A stretch of 64,000 nucleotides of DNA from assembly GCA_039105265.1 (NCBI GenBank), contig JAPFFF010000002.1:3410001-3474000 (forward strand). The letters are read 5' to 3'. The notes under the pieces are model-generated. The model worked only from the letters and a program-made list of their open reading frames with translations. It ran no database searches and was not told the DNA's origin. The DNA is from Tritrichomonas musculus (lineage: Eukaryota > Parabasalia > Tritrichomonadida > Tritrichomonadidae). This document shows positions 9,297 through 18,868 of the stretch, piece by piece (within the stretch, counting starts at the first letter, position 1; each line of letters begins with the position of its first letter). Position numbers and translations under genes: made by a program.

Positions 9297-12200
9297 AATG
9301 ATTTATTTAATTTTATTTTAGATTTGATTAAAACTCATAAAGATGAATTTATTATTATTGACAATCATTTAATTTCATTGGTTTCTGATTTATTAAACAA
9401 ATCTTGTAATAATGGAAATATTGAAGCTTCAAAAGCAATAGTTGATTTAATTATTGATTGCAAATTTGAAAATCAAATTGATTTTACAAAGTTTTTTATT
9501 AGTGCTTCTTCTTCTGATGCAATTGAAATATGTAATTATTTTATTGAAAAAAAATTTGCCAATTGATTATGACAAACTTTCATCTAATTCTTCTTCTCTT
9601 GGTTCAATTGGTACTGAATTGTTCTCATTGATAGTTAGCAAATTAGGTCCAGAATTCAAAGAAAAAATCAATGATTTATTACATTCTGCAATTAAAAAGA
9701 GTAATAAAAATCTTGTTAAAAGATTATTGCAAGAAATTCCAAATGATGATGAAATTTTACTTTCTATTATTTCATTAAATGATATTGAATTTGTTAATAT
9801 GGTTTTTGATTATAATAGTAAACCATGCTTTGTTAATAGAATTGGTCCAAATGGAACAGCTCTTGCAATTGCATGTAATAATAATAATCTTGAAATTATT
9901 AAAAGGCTTCTTTTCATTCCTGGAATTAATCCAAGTTTATATTCTAGCACAGAAAAGACGCCTCTAATTATTGCAATCACGACTTTAAATCTTGAAATGA
10001 TGAATTTAATTTGTGATTTTTATGGTGAAAATATTGAAAAGCAAAAGTGGCAATTTGAAAAGGCTCTTAATTTTCTATTTGCTGAGAAAACTGACACAAC
10101 AATTGATGAAAATGAAACTGTTATTTTGAATCGTATTCTTGATTTTAAATTTATTCATCCGAATCATTTCTTTGGAACAAATACTTTTCTTACTTATGCA
10201 TGTTCACACGGCAAAGTTGAGTTAGTTGAACATCTTCTTAAATGTCCAAATATTGATGTTAATTTGTATGAAACAAGTAATGGTAACACTCCTTTAATGC
10301 TTGCTTTGAAATCTCTTAATTTTGATTTAGTAAAGCTTCTCATTAATCATCCTGAAACGAACATAAATCAAAAGAATTATAGAGGTTATTCGCCTTTGAT
10401 GGTTTCTGTAAAATATGAGAATGAAGAACTTATTAATATTTTAATAAATGATAAAAGATTTGATCCAGAAGAAAGTTTACTTAATTATTCATTCTTTATT
10501 TCAACTGGAAATGCATCTAAAAAGCTTGTCTCTTTAGGATCGCTCGATGTTAATCTTTCAGATTTAAATAAAAAGAAATTGTATGTTGATGATGCATCAG
10601 AAATGCCTTATATAGTGCATAACAAAGATGCGAATGTTTCTGTTTTAATTGATACAATTTATAATAATGATATTGATAAGAATGATTTGATAATCATTCA
10701 TCCTTCTTTTTATCAAGGAAAAAGCTTTTTAGATTTCTATTGAGCAAGGAAAAATAGAAATATTTAGAAAATTGTTAAAATTTATTAATAATGATGTTAA
10801 CTTAATTTATGATGGAAAAAGTCTTCTTCATTTCGCGATATTAAATAAAAAAGCAATTTTGGTTGATGAAATTATTAATAATCCTGATTTTGATTCAAAG
10901 AAAAGTGACATTGTTCAAGCCTTTAGATTATGTTATTCATTGCCAACAAAATGTAACTTTATTAATAATTTTTTCCATATTGTAGGAAATTTTGTTCCTT
11001 TTCAAATTAATCAAGTAATGGCTAAATTGTATTCTTTTGATAAAGAACATGATCATTTGATTAATTTTAATGAATTGCTTGAAAATAGAAATTCTTACTT
11101 CACTGATGTTTCAATTCAAAATAAATCTGTATACGAGTTTTTTTTTGGATAATGGCGCAGATCCAAATATGCCAGATAAATTTGGAATATATCCACTTCA
11201 ACAGGCAATAAAGAATGATTCATTAATGCTTGTTGACGTTTTAATTGGATCAAATAAAATTGACTATAAAAAACGAATTCCATTAAGCACAGAAGACGAT
11301 AAAAATGAGGCAAAGGAAACAACTTATCTTCATTTGGCTGCAGCTCAAATTAATCCAGTAATTTTACAAGATCTTTTAAATACAAATGAGTTTAATGTAA
11401 ATGTAACTAACGACATTGGCGAAACTCCATTGATGATCGCTTGCAAATGCAAAAATATAAATAATATAAAACGTCTCTTTCTGCAAAATGACTTGGATTA
11501 TCTTCATCAAGACAATCTGGGAAGAGATGCACTTGAAATCATTTCTCCTTCAAACGATAAAGAACAAAATGTTGCGCTAAGCAAGGATGAATATAAATCA
11601 TTGCTAATTGAGGAATTAACTTCTCAAAAGACAAATAAAAAAGTTGCTGAAAAACAACCGAAAAAGATTGATCAACAATCAAATTCACAGAGCAGCATTT
11701 CATCTAATGATGAAGATTCAAGCAAGCAAGTGAATAAATCAACTGATTCAAATAAAAAAGATGAATCAAATGAATCTGCCAAATCCGAGACTGATATTCC
11801 AGAATCAGGCACGCTTGGTAATTTAAACAAAACAACAAAATCATCATTCTCGTTTGGATCAAGCAATTTGGATGATACTAGCCAGCCCGAATCCTAAATT
11901 AATATACCAAATACTGCATCTGGTACAACTAAACAAGCAGTATTTGATTTTGACAAATTGAATACGGCAAACCGTTCTAATAATCAGACAGAACTTAAAT
12001 TTAATATGCCAAATACTGCATCTGGTACAACTAAACAGGCAGTATTCGATTTTGACAAATTGAATGTGGCAAACCGTTCGAATAATCAGACAGAATTTAA
12101 ATTCAATATGCCTAATATCGAATCTGGTACAAATAGCCAGACAACGCTTAATTTTGGCGAGCTGAATACGGCTTCTAACTCAGGAAATCAGGCGGGATTT

Positions 12201-12521
12201 AAATTTAATATGCCGAATACTGCATCTGGTTCAGCTAATCGGCCAAAGTTCAATCCAAAATTTTCAGGCAATGTGATAACTCTATTTGGGCAAACTATTT
12301 CTGCATCACCTAAGTTTACAAATAAGAAAAATGACGAGAATGAATCAAAAACTTTGGTTTCATCAGAAAAACAATCAGGCAGTTCGTCTTCAATCTCTGA
12401 CAAGCCAGACAGCAATAAGCGCACTGAATCAACCAATCCAATTGTTCCGAATCAAGCATCAAGCAACACATTGAATGATTCAAAGAAAGAATTTTCTCTT
12501 GTTCATCATCACAAATTTTAG
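9297..12521 (+). pseudogene. Ankyrin-repeat gene with Asn-rich C-terminal repeats, disrupted
   Basis: The product would be about 1070 residues. Ankyrin repeats (GNTPLMLALKSLNFDLVKLL, GETPLMIACKCKN and others) run from 9297 to about 11,530. A Ser/Asn/Lys-rich linker follows, then about four 30-40 residue tandem units built on FKFNMPNTASG and an NRSNNQTEF core, a weakly nucleoporin-like composition. The reading frame changes at A-run 9547-9554, near 10,730-10,742 and at T-run 11,138-11,146. An in-frame TAA lies at 11,895-11,897, inside the first C-terminal unit. Intact pieces are 9324-9566, 9574-10,743, 10,772-11,152, about 11,147-11,897 and 11,898-12,521. Two of the shifts are in homopolymers, so assembly error is possible, but a recently decayed gene is equally likely. 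The 3' end is duplicated at 17,076-17,372. Confidence 0.8.
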
Positions 12522-12528
12522 TTTCATA

Positions 12529-12864
12529 ATGAATTACTCACAGAGAAGCCAGCAACAACAATCACAGTTAGATTCGAGTAAGAAATATGTTTCAAAGCAG
12601 GGGAATCATAAAAAATCTCAAACATTATTGAAATCTGTTTCTAAAATTGCATCACGAGTGGAGAAAAAAATTGTGAAATCTTTCCATCACCAGCCTCCAT
12701 ATTCAATGTTTGGTCAAAATGGGATTGAAATGCAGCAGCAGCAGTGGCTTCAAATGATTCAGATGAATAATATGCTAATGACGTATCAAAATCAAATGAT
12801 GCGATCTGTTCAACAACAAGTAAAGAAAAATGCAAAGACAAAGAAAAAGAAAAGTCATAAATAA
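12529..12864 (+). CDS. Small Gln/Met/Lys-rich protein
   Basis: This 111-codon frame starts at ATG 12,529, seven bases after the upstream gene stops. Residues 1-45 are Gln/Ser/Lys-rich. The middle is Gln- and Met-rich (MQQQQWLQMIQMNNMLMTYQ) and the end is strongly basic (KKNAKTKKKKSHK), suggesting a nuclear or nucleic-acid-binding protein. No domain is recognised. A diverged copy of its first half follows the duplicated gene tail at 17,385-17,501, so the pair of genes moved as one block. Expression is uncertain because the gene lies between pseudogenes. Confidence 0.5.
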   Translation: MNYSQRSQQQQSQLDSSKKYVSKQGNHKKSQTLLKSVSKIASRVEKKIVKSFHHQPPYSMFGQNGIEMQQQQWLQMIQMNNMLMTYQNQMMRSVQQQVKKNAKTKKKKSHK

Positions 12865-13032
12865 AAATAAGCGATTGTACATATTTATAATAAAAACAAT
12901 TTGATTGCAATTATATATAACTTTCTAATTTCTCCAATGAGTTTGTGTAAGTAGTTATAATAAATTCGTAAAATAGAAAGAAATTAGAATCTATTTCATC
13001 TATTAAAAAAATAATCTCATCTATTATTTATA
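12865..13032. other. Short AT-rich spacer before MITE
   Basis: Nothing recognisable is seen between the small gene and the inverted-repeat element. Confidence 0.4.
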
Positions 13033-13924
13033 GGCCATTCAATAAGTTCGTAACTTCTACTTTTTAGAAAGTAGAAATGATTATTCAAATAATAAATATA
13101 ATAATTATAATATATGAACGATACTCTATATTTTGCTAAAATAGTTTGCTATTATAACTAATATTCACTGAGTTGTTGTGTATTTAAAATTTATTACTTT
13201 TAAATTTTCATTTTTTGGAATATCAAAGGAGATATAAAAATATTTAGTTCAAATCATATGAATGATAAAAAAAATTGTCAAATAGATATATTTTTGGAAA
13301 CATTCCAAATTATGTTTATCCAAACATAAAAATTATATATGGCTCAATATGCATACGTTATGATCCGTTAAAGTACGTTAAGCCTTACTTTTTCAAAAGA
13401 ATCTATGGTTTGAAGCCTTATTCAAAAGATTCATAAAAAAAATATATAAATTAATAAGACATTGATTTAATATATATGTATATAAAAAATCAATGAAAAG
13501 TAATTGTTATATATTTCTAAATATATATATATATTCAAATTTTTGAAAAAAAATAGCCAAAAAAGTTCAAAATCATTGGATTTTTTTATTGAAACATTTT
13601 TATTTAGATATTTTCAAAACCATTGGTTAATGATTTATCAATTTTATAATTAATTATAATAATAGTGCATGCATATTACCTATATCAATATTCGGATAAA
13701 TGAAAAGTATTTCATGCATTGAGTAAATACCACAAAAATTCAATAATCATTTTTCAGCCTAAAACTGAAAAAAATCTCTTAAAAGTACTGAATAATAAAT
13801 TAAACAAAAATCGAAAATAATAAATATATAGATATTGATGAAATGCTTATATATATATAAATAAATATTTTATATCATATCTACATGTGGAAAAAAGTGC
13901 CAGTTACGAACTTATTGAATGACC
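13033..13924. mobile_element. Mariner-like MITE, 892 bp
   Basis: The ends are inverted copies of GGYCATTCAATAAGTTCG (left 13,033, right ending 13,924) bounded by TA on both sides, as in Tc1/mariner insertions. The interior is AT-rich and has no transposase-like frame, so this is a non-autonomous or internally decayed copy. Only the outer 22 or so bases of the arms match. Confidence 0.75.
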
Positions 13925-13926
13925 TA

Positions 13927-14449
13927 TATTATTATTTGAAATTTGACAAAAAATGTTTTTTTTGAATGAAAATACAAGTTAATTGAATAAAGTACTAGTT
14001 TTCTCAATTATTGTTAGGAGATTCAATCTTTTAGAGTTTTTATAAATGCAGGTCCAGACATCCAAAATGAGATTTGATGACAAGCATAATGAGATCTGTC
14101 TCAATTTTTTCAATGAAAATTTGAATTTTTCAATTAACTTTTTTTTCATATTTATGAATTTGCAAAATGTGATCAGCGATATTAAAGAAATTCATATGCT
14201 TGTGAATATTTATTCCAATATATGCGAAATTTATAACTAAACTTTTTGATTGGAAAAATTAGAAAATAAAAAATAGAATGAATTGAGATAATTAAACAAT
14301 TTGACTAAAGAAATTTGACTATTTTATTTTTTGAGTGAATTATTAACAGTAATTCAGAGATATATCAACGAAATCTCAATGAAATGGAGCTTATGATTTA
14401 TTTTATTAGTTTATATTTCGACGTATAAATGAATGTTATTATAATAACA
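13927..14449. other. AT-rich intergenic region
   Basis: A 64-codon + frame at 14,046-14,240 exists but is Phe/Asn/Ile-rich with no recognisable family. I do not call it a gene. Confidence 0.4.
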
Positions 14450-15838
14450 TTAGAAAATTAAGCTTTTCTTTTCTTTTCCATTACCATCAATGGCAATATT
14501 GTTATTATTTATAAGATTTTGTAATTTATTTGTCTCTTCTGATATCGATGTATATAATTTCTTAGCTATGTACTCAAATGCTTCATTAATATTTTCATTC
14601 CTTTTTGCTGACACTTCAAAGTACTTAGCATTGTATTTTTCTTCTATTTTTCTGATCTCTTCATTACTAACATTGTGCTCTAGGTCGCCTTTATTTCCAA
14701 GAAGAATTTGAAAAGTGGGATATCTTTCATCTTGAATTTCATTAAAATGCTTCTTTACTTCATTGAATTGATAAAGAGAAGATAAATCGAAGATAACAAC
14801 AAAACAATTAGCTTTACTATAATATGCCTTTGATATATTATGAAATCTTTCAATCCCAGAGGTGTCCCAAATCTGAAGCCTAACTTCATTTCCATCGATA
14901 TTAAAAATTTTGGATTTAAATTCAACACCAATTGTTGCCGTAATATCCTCTTTGAAGGAATTTTCACAAAGTCTCATAAGAATAGATGATTTCCCAGTAT
15001 TTGAAGCACCAACCAATAAAACTTTATTTAGTAATGGATTGGATTCAATCAGAATTTTTGGAAGACTTTTAACTGGATTTGATATTGTGATTTTAGAAAG
15101 AGATTTACATCCGTGAAATGCGTCATTTGCGATGGTCTCTACTGTAGATGAAATTGTAACTTCAACTAATGACGTGCATTCTCCAAATGTATATCTTTTT
15201 ATATTTTTAGCTGATGGAATATTGATTGTTTTCAATGATGTGCATCCGAAAAATGCTTTTTCTTCTATTTCTTTCACTGAAGGAGGAATTTCAACATTCG
15301 TTAAAGATGTGCATTTATCAAATGTTGAATCGCCAATACAATTTACACATGATGGAATTATGAATTCTTTTAATGATGAAAAATTTTGAAAGTTTATTTT
15401 ACCAAGACGTTGTAATTTTTTCGGAATTATGATTGTTCTTAATGAATAGCATCCAGAAACAAAATAATCACCAATTGACGTTACGGATGATGGAACTATC
15501 ATTTCTTCAAGTTTCCTACAATTTTCAAATGCAAAACTTCCAATGTTTGTTACAGAGGATGGGATTTCAATTCTCTCAAGATTTTCACAAAATTGGAATG
15601 TGCTTTCACCTATGCTAGTTACTGATGATGGAATTGTGATTTCACACAAATTTGTGCATCCTTGAAATGATTGTTTTTCAAGGGATGTTATCGATGATGG
15701 AATTATTATTTTTCTAAGATTTGTACAATTTTTAAAGCACATGGGAACAATTTGAATACTTGGTAATGATAATAAATATTCAAGAATATCTTCGTTATTA
15801 TTATCTGATGCTAGTTTAAGAGCTGTTGAATATAAATT
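14450..15838 (-). CDS. BspA-like LRR - Rab-like GTPase fusion (C-terminal part of ankyrin gene)
   Basis: From 15,838 the frame reads a last ankyrin helix pair (STALKLASDNNNEDILEYLLS). BspA/TpLRR-type repeats follow (consensus IPSSVTSIG..AF..C, about 10 copies to about 15,075), then a complete small GTPase domain to 14,640. GTPase motifs: GASNTGKSS (P-loop), TIGVEF (switch I Thr), DTSGIE (switch II; Ser replaces the usual Ala), NKGD, and SAK. An in-frame ATG lies at 15,742, giving a 430-aa frame. The tail (KKSLIF) has no C-terminal cysteine, so it lacks the usual Rab prenylation site. It continues the gene starting at 17,009 through a candidate intron. The leucine-rich repeats may recruit a partner while the GTPase acts as a switch; this is inference. 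Confidence 0.85.
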   Translation of the reverse strand, partial: NLYSTALKLASDNNNEDILEYLLSLPSIQIVPMCFKNCTNLRKIIIPSSITSLEKQSFQGCTNLCEITIPSSVTSIGESTFQFCENLERIEIPSSVTNIGSFAFENCRKLEEMIVPSSVTSIGDYFVSGCYSLRTIIIPKKLQRLGKINFQNFSSLKEFIIPSCVNCIGDSTFDKCTSLTNVEIPPSVKEIEEKAFFGCTSLKTINIPSAKNIKRYTFGECTSLVEVTISSTVETIANDAFHGCKSLSKITISNPVKSLPKILIESNPLLNKVLLVGASNTGKSSILMRLCENSFKEDITATIGVEFKSKIFNIDGNEVRLQIWDTSGIERFHNISKAYYSKANCFVVIFDLSSLYQFNEVKKHFNEIQDERYPTFQILLGNKGDLEHNVSNEEIRKIEEKYNAKYFEVSAKRNENINEAFEYIAKKLYTSISEETNKLQNLINNNNIAIDGNGKEKKSLIF

Positions 15839-15980
15839 CTAATAAAAACTACATTTAATGCATATTTTGATTAGGAATTTCATTGAAAAAATAAATATTA
15901 TGAACTTGATGAATTTGATTGTTGAAACGCAATTTAAAATAAATAAAATTGAAATTTGATTGAAATATTTTTAAAATTAC
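15839..15980 (-). other. Candidate 142-nt intron
   Basis: On the minus strand the ankyrin frame runs to GAAACA and meets GTAATT (15,980). The next homologous codons start after TTTTTATTAG (15,839). Removing this segment joins both sides in frame (phase 0) and gives a continuous ankyrin repeat. The boundaries are GT-AG but do not match the T. vaginalis intron consensus (GTATGT ... ACTAACACACAG), so it may be a different intron class or plain decay. Confidence 0.4.
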
Positions 15981-17009
15981 TGTTTCATTAATATTCAATC
16001 CTTCAATGTCTTTAAAATATTCAACAAGTTTATAGTAATCGTATTGAACAGAATAAAAGAAGCAAAATTTTTCTTTAAAATCTTTTGGAATAAATTCGAA
16101 ATTATAGAAACGAAATGCATAATTGATATCATTTTGAAGATAATTTGATGAAATGCCAACTTCTTTATAGAAATTATTTTTATAATAAAGTATAAAATCG
16201 TTGTGATGACATTTGATCGATTATTTCAAGCACATTTCATATATTCTATCATCGACTTCGATTTTGTTTTCTTCAAGATGACGAATGATTTCTGGATTTC
16301 GACCATGGATTGAATAAAGCCACAATGATGAATTCATTTCGGCTTTGCTCATTCGTAAAAAATTAAATATTTCAATTGATCCATAAAACACTGAATATTC
16401 AATCAATGTCGGCTCTCGTTTGAGCAAAAATGAATTCGTCTCAAAAATGGACGGTTTGATTTGTAAGTCAGGCGAAATCATGTTTTTGTTGTAATAAACG
16501 ACAAAATCAGCAATATTATCATTACGAATAAGATCACATAAATATGATTCATTTTCACCTTGTCGCCGTTTTTCTTCAAAATATTCGTCACTTTTTCCTT
16601 CAATTTCAAGTTGAAAATATTCACGAAAATTTTTTTTCTTTTGGATAAAATTCAGAATGTTTTCATCCATTAGAAGAATTCCTTCATTAAATAGAATTAA
16701 AAGAACTAATTTGTTGTTTTTGAAAATATGAAAAATGTCCGAATTTGAAAAGGTTTGTTTGATTTGATCTTTGAGAATTGTAATGATTTCCTTGGTTTTA
16801 TCAAAGAAAACTGAACTTCGGTAATGATTTTTTGTTATTTTCGATATCAAATATAGAACAGATTTGAGGTCATATTTATCTAGTTGGTTTGTTTTTGAGA
16901 TTAATAATGATTCAAGATCCCTGAATCTTTGTTCTGTTTCTTCGCCTTCTTCGTCAAGAAATCCCAAAATACATTTTTGTATTTTTCCCATTTTAGCTAG
17001 ATACTCCAT
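15981..17009 (-). CDS. DUF3447-type ankyrin protein, N-terminal part, with in-frame stop
   Basis: The start ATG at 17,009 is supported by the family-typical beginning (MEYLAKMGKIQKCILGFLDE). The region continues through NSDIFHIFKNNKLVLLILFN, GENESYLCDLIRN and the ankyrin-like LIEYSVFYGSIEIFNFL. The 262-aa frame ends at a TAA (16,221-16,223) where relatives have a Glu codon (compare IIESIKCHHNDF in the relic at 4.9 kb). After that codon the same frame continues (SIKCHHNDFILYYKNNFYKE) to the candidate intron at 15,980. One G-to-T change would explain the stop, so this is either a very young pseudogene, an assembly error or a truncated gene. Together with 14,450-15,838 it would encode ankyrin, LRR and GTPase modules. 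Confidence 0.75.
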
Positions 17010-17075
17010 TTTCTCTTCGAAATATTTTTTTTTTTTTTTTTAATTTATATTTGGTCAAATATTTTCAAATTTGAA

Positions 17076-17501
17076 TAAAGCCAAATACTGTATCAAGTTC
17101 AAATAATCAGCCAGCACTCGATTTTGGCAATCTGAATACTTCATCTGATTCGGTCAACGTTCAATCTAATATTTTCAGCCAAAATGATGTTTGCAAATAA
17201 GAAAAATGATGAGAATGAATCTAAATCTACGTTTTCATCACAAAAACAGTCAAACTGTTCATCATTAAGCTTTGACAAGCCAGATAGCAATAAACTCTTT
17301 GAATCAATCAATTCATTTTTTCCAAATCAAGCATCAAACAACGCATTAAATGATTCAAAGAAAGAATTTTAATGTGTTTCATAATGAAACTCGCAATTAG
17401 ATTCGAGTAAGAAATATGTTTCAAAGCAGAGGAATCATAAAAAAGCTCAAACATTAATGAAATCTGTTTCAAAAATTGCATCACGAGTGAAGAAATAAAT
17501 T
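17076..17501 (+). pseudogene. Duplicated tail of the 9.3-12.9 kb gene pair
   Basis: This segment resembles 12,105-12,665: the end of the Asn-rich ankyrin gene (NKKNDENESK, SFDKPDSNKL, NQASNNALNDSKKEF, stop at 17,370), then a diverged start of the small Gln-rich gene (KKYVSKQ-like and KIASRVKK, stop near 17,496). The upstream ankyrin region is absent, so this is a partial copy between unrelated genes. Most probably it is a dispersed duplication followed by decay. Confidence 0.75.
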
Positions 17502-17510
17502 TAAGGCAAA

Positions 17511-17946
17511 ATAAATTGATTATCAATATATATTTAACGTGTTTAATTTAAATTTTTTTTAGTAATAATATATTATTTAAATTTTTTACGAATTCTGTAA
17601 AATACATTTTTGTTTGAATCGTATAAAAGGGTGGAATACATTAAGTGGAATAAGAAAAGGATAAATATATAGTTTTACAAATAAATTTGGATTTAATAAA
17701 TTAATAAGCATATTTTTTGTTTTTTTAATTTGAAATTATTATGGCAAATTTCATTAATTGGAATCATAAAATGATTTTGATATGATTTGAACATAATTTA
17801 TTTTTGTAGTTTTCAAATAATAATTATGAAAAAAGTAATTGAATTAATAAAAACTAAAATTGTTAATTATCGAATAGAAATAGTAACGTTTTATCTTAAT
17901 GAATAATGAATTTTTACATGAGGCAGTTAACTATCAGTAAAAATAG
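17511..17946. other. AT-rich intergenic region
   Basis: No gene or RNA motif was recognised. Confidence 0.5.
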
Positions 17947-18321
17947 TTATTTGCTATAGGAAATTTGTAAATGTATTTTTGTACTACCTTGGCGGCCTTT
18001 TGTTGGAGTCATGGAATACCATTTTTCAATTTCTTTATTCACTGGTAATGAAGAAATTGGTATATCAAGTGTTGCTAGTGTGTCATCCTTTTTGGGAGGT
18101 ATATCCTTGTCCATCATTTCAATATGAAGTGATTTTGAAGTATCTTTAACAAAGAAAGTGAAAGAATCATTCCATTTGGGTTCATGGCAATCATCGATAT
18201 GTTTACTTTGTTGCTTGTCAGGTTCACCAGAAATTGAAAGTACACAGTATGGGTCGCTTTTTCCAATGAGATCTGATTTAATAACGCCAGAGCCTTCAAT
18301 TAGAAAGACATATAAAGTCAT
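17947..18321 (-). CDS. Single C2-domain protein
   Basis: The 124-aa frame starts at ATG 18,321. The longer open frame reaches 18,384 but begins with a TTG-coded hydrophobic stretch unlike the family. It is one C2 domain: MTLYVFLIEGSGV (strand 1), LIGKSDPYCVLSI (loop 1 with the conserved Asp-Pro-Tyr), PKWNDSFTFFV, and MDKD followed by KKDD (loop 3 acidic residues). C2 domains bind phospholipid membranes in a calcium-dependent way; the acidic ligands are present. The protein is just the domain, with no other module. GTAAAT upstream of the ATG (about 18,346) could be part of an intron, but nothing supports it. Confidence 0.85.
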   Translation of the reverse strand: MTLYVFLIEGSGVIKSDLIGKSDPYCVLSISGEPDKQQSKHIDDCHEPKWNDSFTFFVKDTSKSLHIEMMDKDIPPKKDDTLATLDIPISSLPVNKEIEKWYSMTPTKGRQGSTKIHLQISYSK

Positions 18322-18384
18322 TATATAGAATTGGTGAAAAAATTTACCTATAATAGATAAAAGGATTTGTATGAGTATTATCAA

Positions 18385-18868
18385 AAGTTAACAAAGAAAT
18401 TATGATCCCTCATTCAAAAGGTTTAAATTTGAATATTTTTTATTTATCATTAATTTTATACCAATTCAAAGTTTTTTTATTTATAATTTTTTTATTTAAT
18501 GAACTTATTTTCGTTTAATATTTATCAAATTAACACTTTTATGATCTAAATCTTTTTAATACAAAATTGAAACATTTTTGGAGAATAAGAGCTTTTTCAA
18601 TTAAAAATAATCGTCATCGAGTTTTCATTTAACGAATATAGTGATATAATGGTTAACAGTTTTATGTGTAAATGCATTAACTCATGTTTAAAAGATAAAA
18701 TAAAATAAAAGCAATATTGAATCGAAATTATTTAGTAATGATGATGAATGAATACAAACAGCAATTAAAATAAATAAATTAATTAAACAACAAAAATCAA
18801 TTAATTAAACAACAAAAAATCAAAAAACAAATTCACACATTTTTCATATAGTTTCTTTCCATATATTT
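18385..18868. other. AT-rich spacer
   Basis: A tandem phrase aattaaacaacaaaaatca is repeated near 18,780-18,820. Nothing else is seen. Confidence 0.5.

Noticed and set aside
14046-14240. 64-codon + frame
   Set aside because: Phe/Asn/Ile composition typical of random AT-rich DNA.
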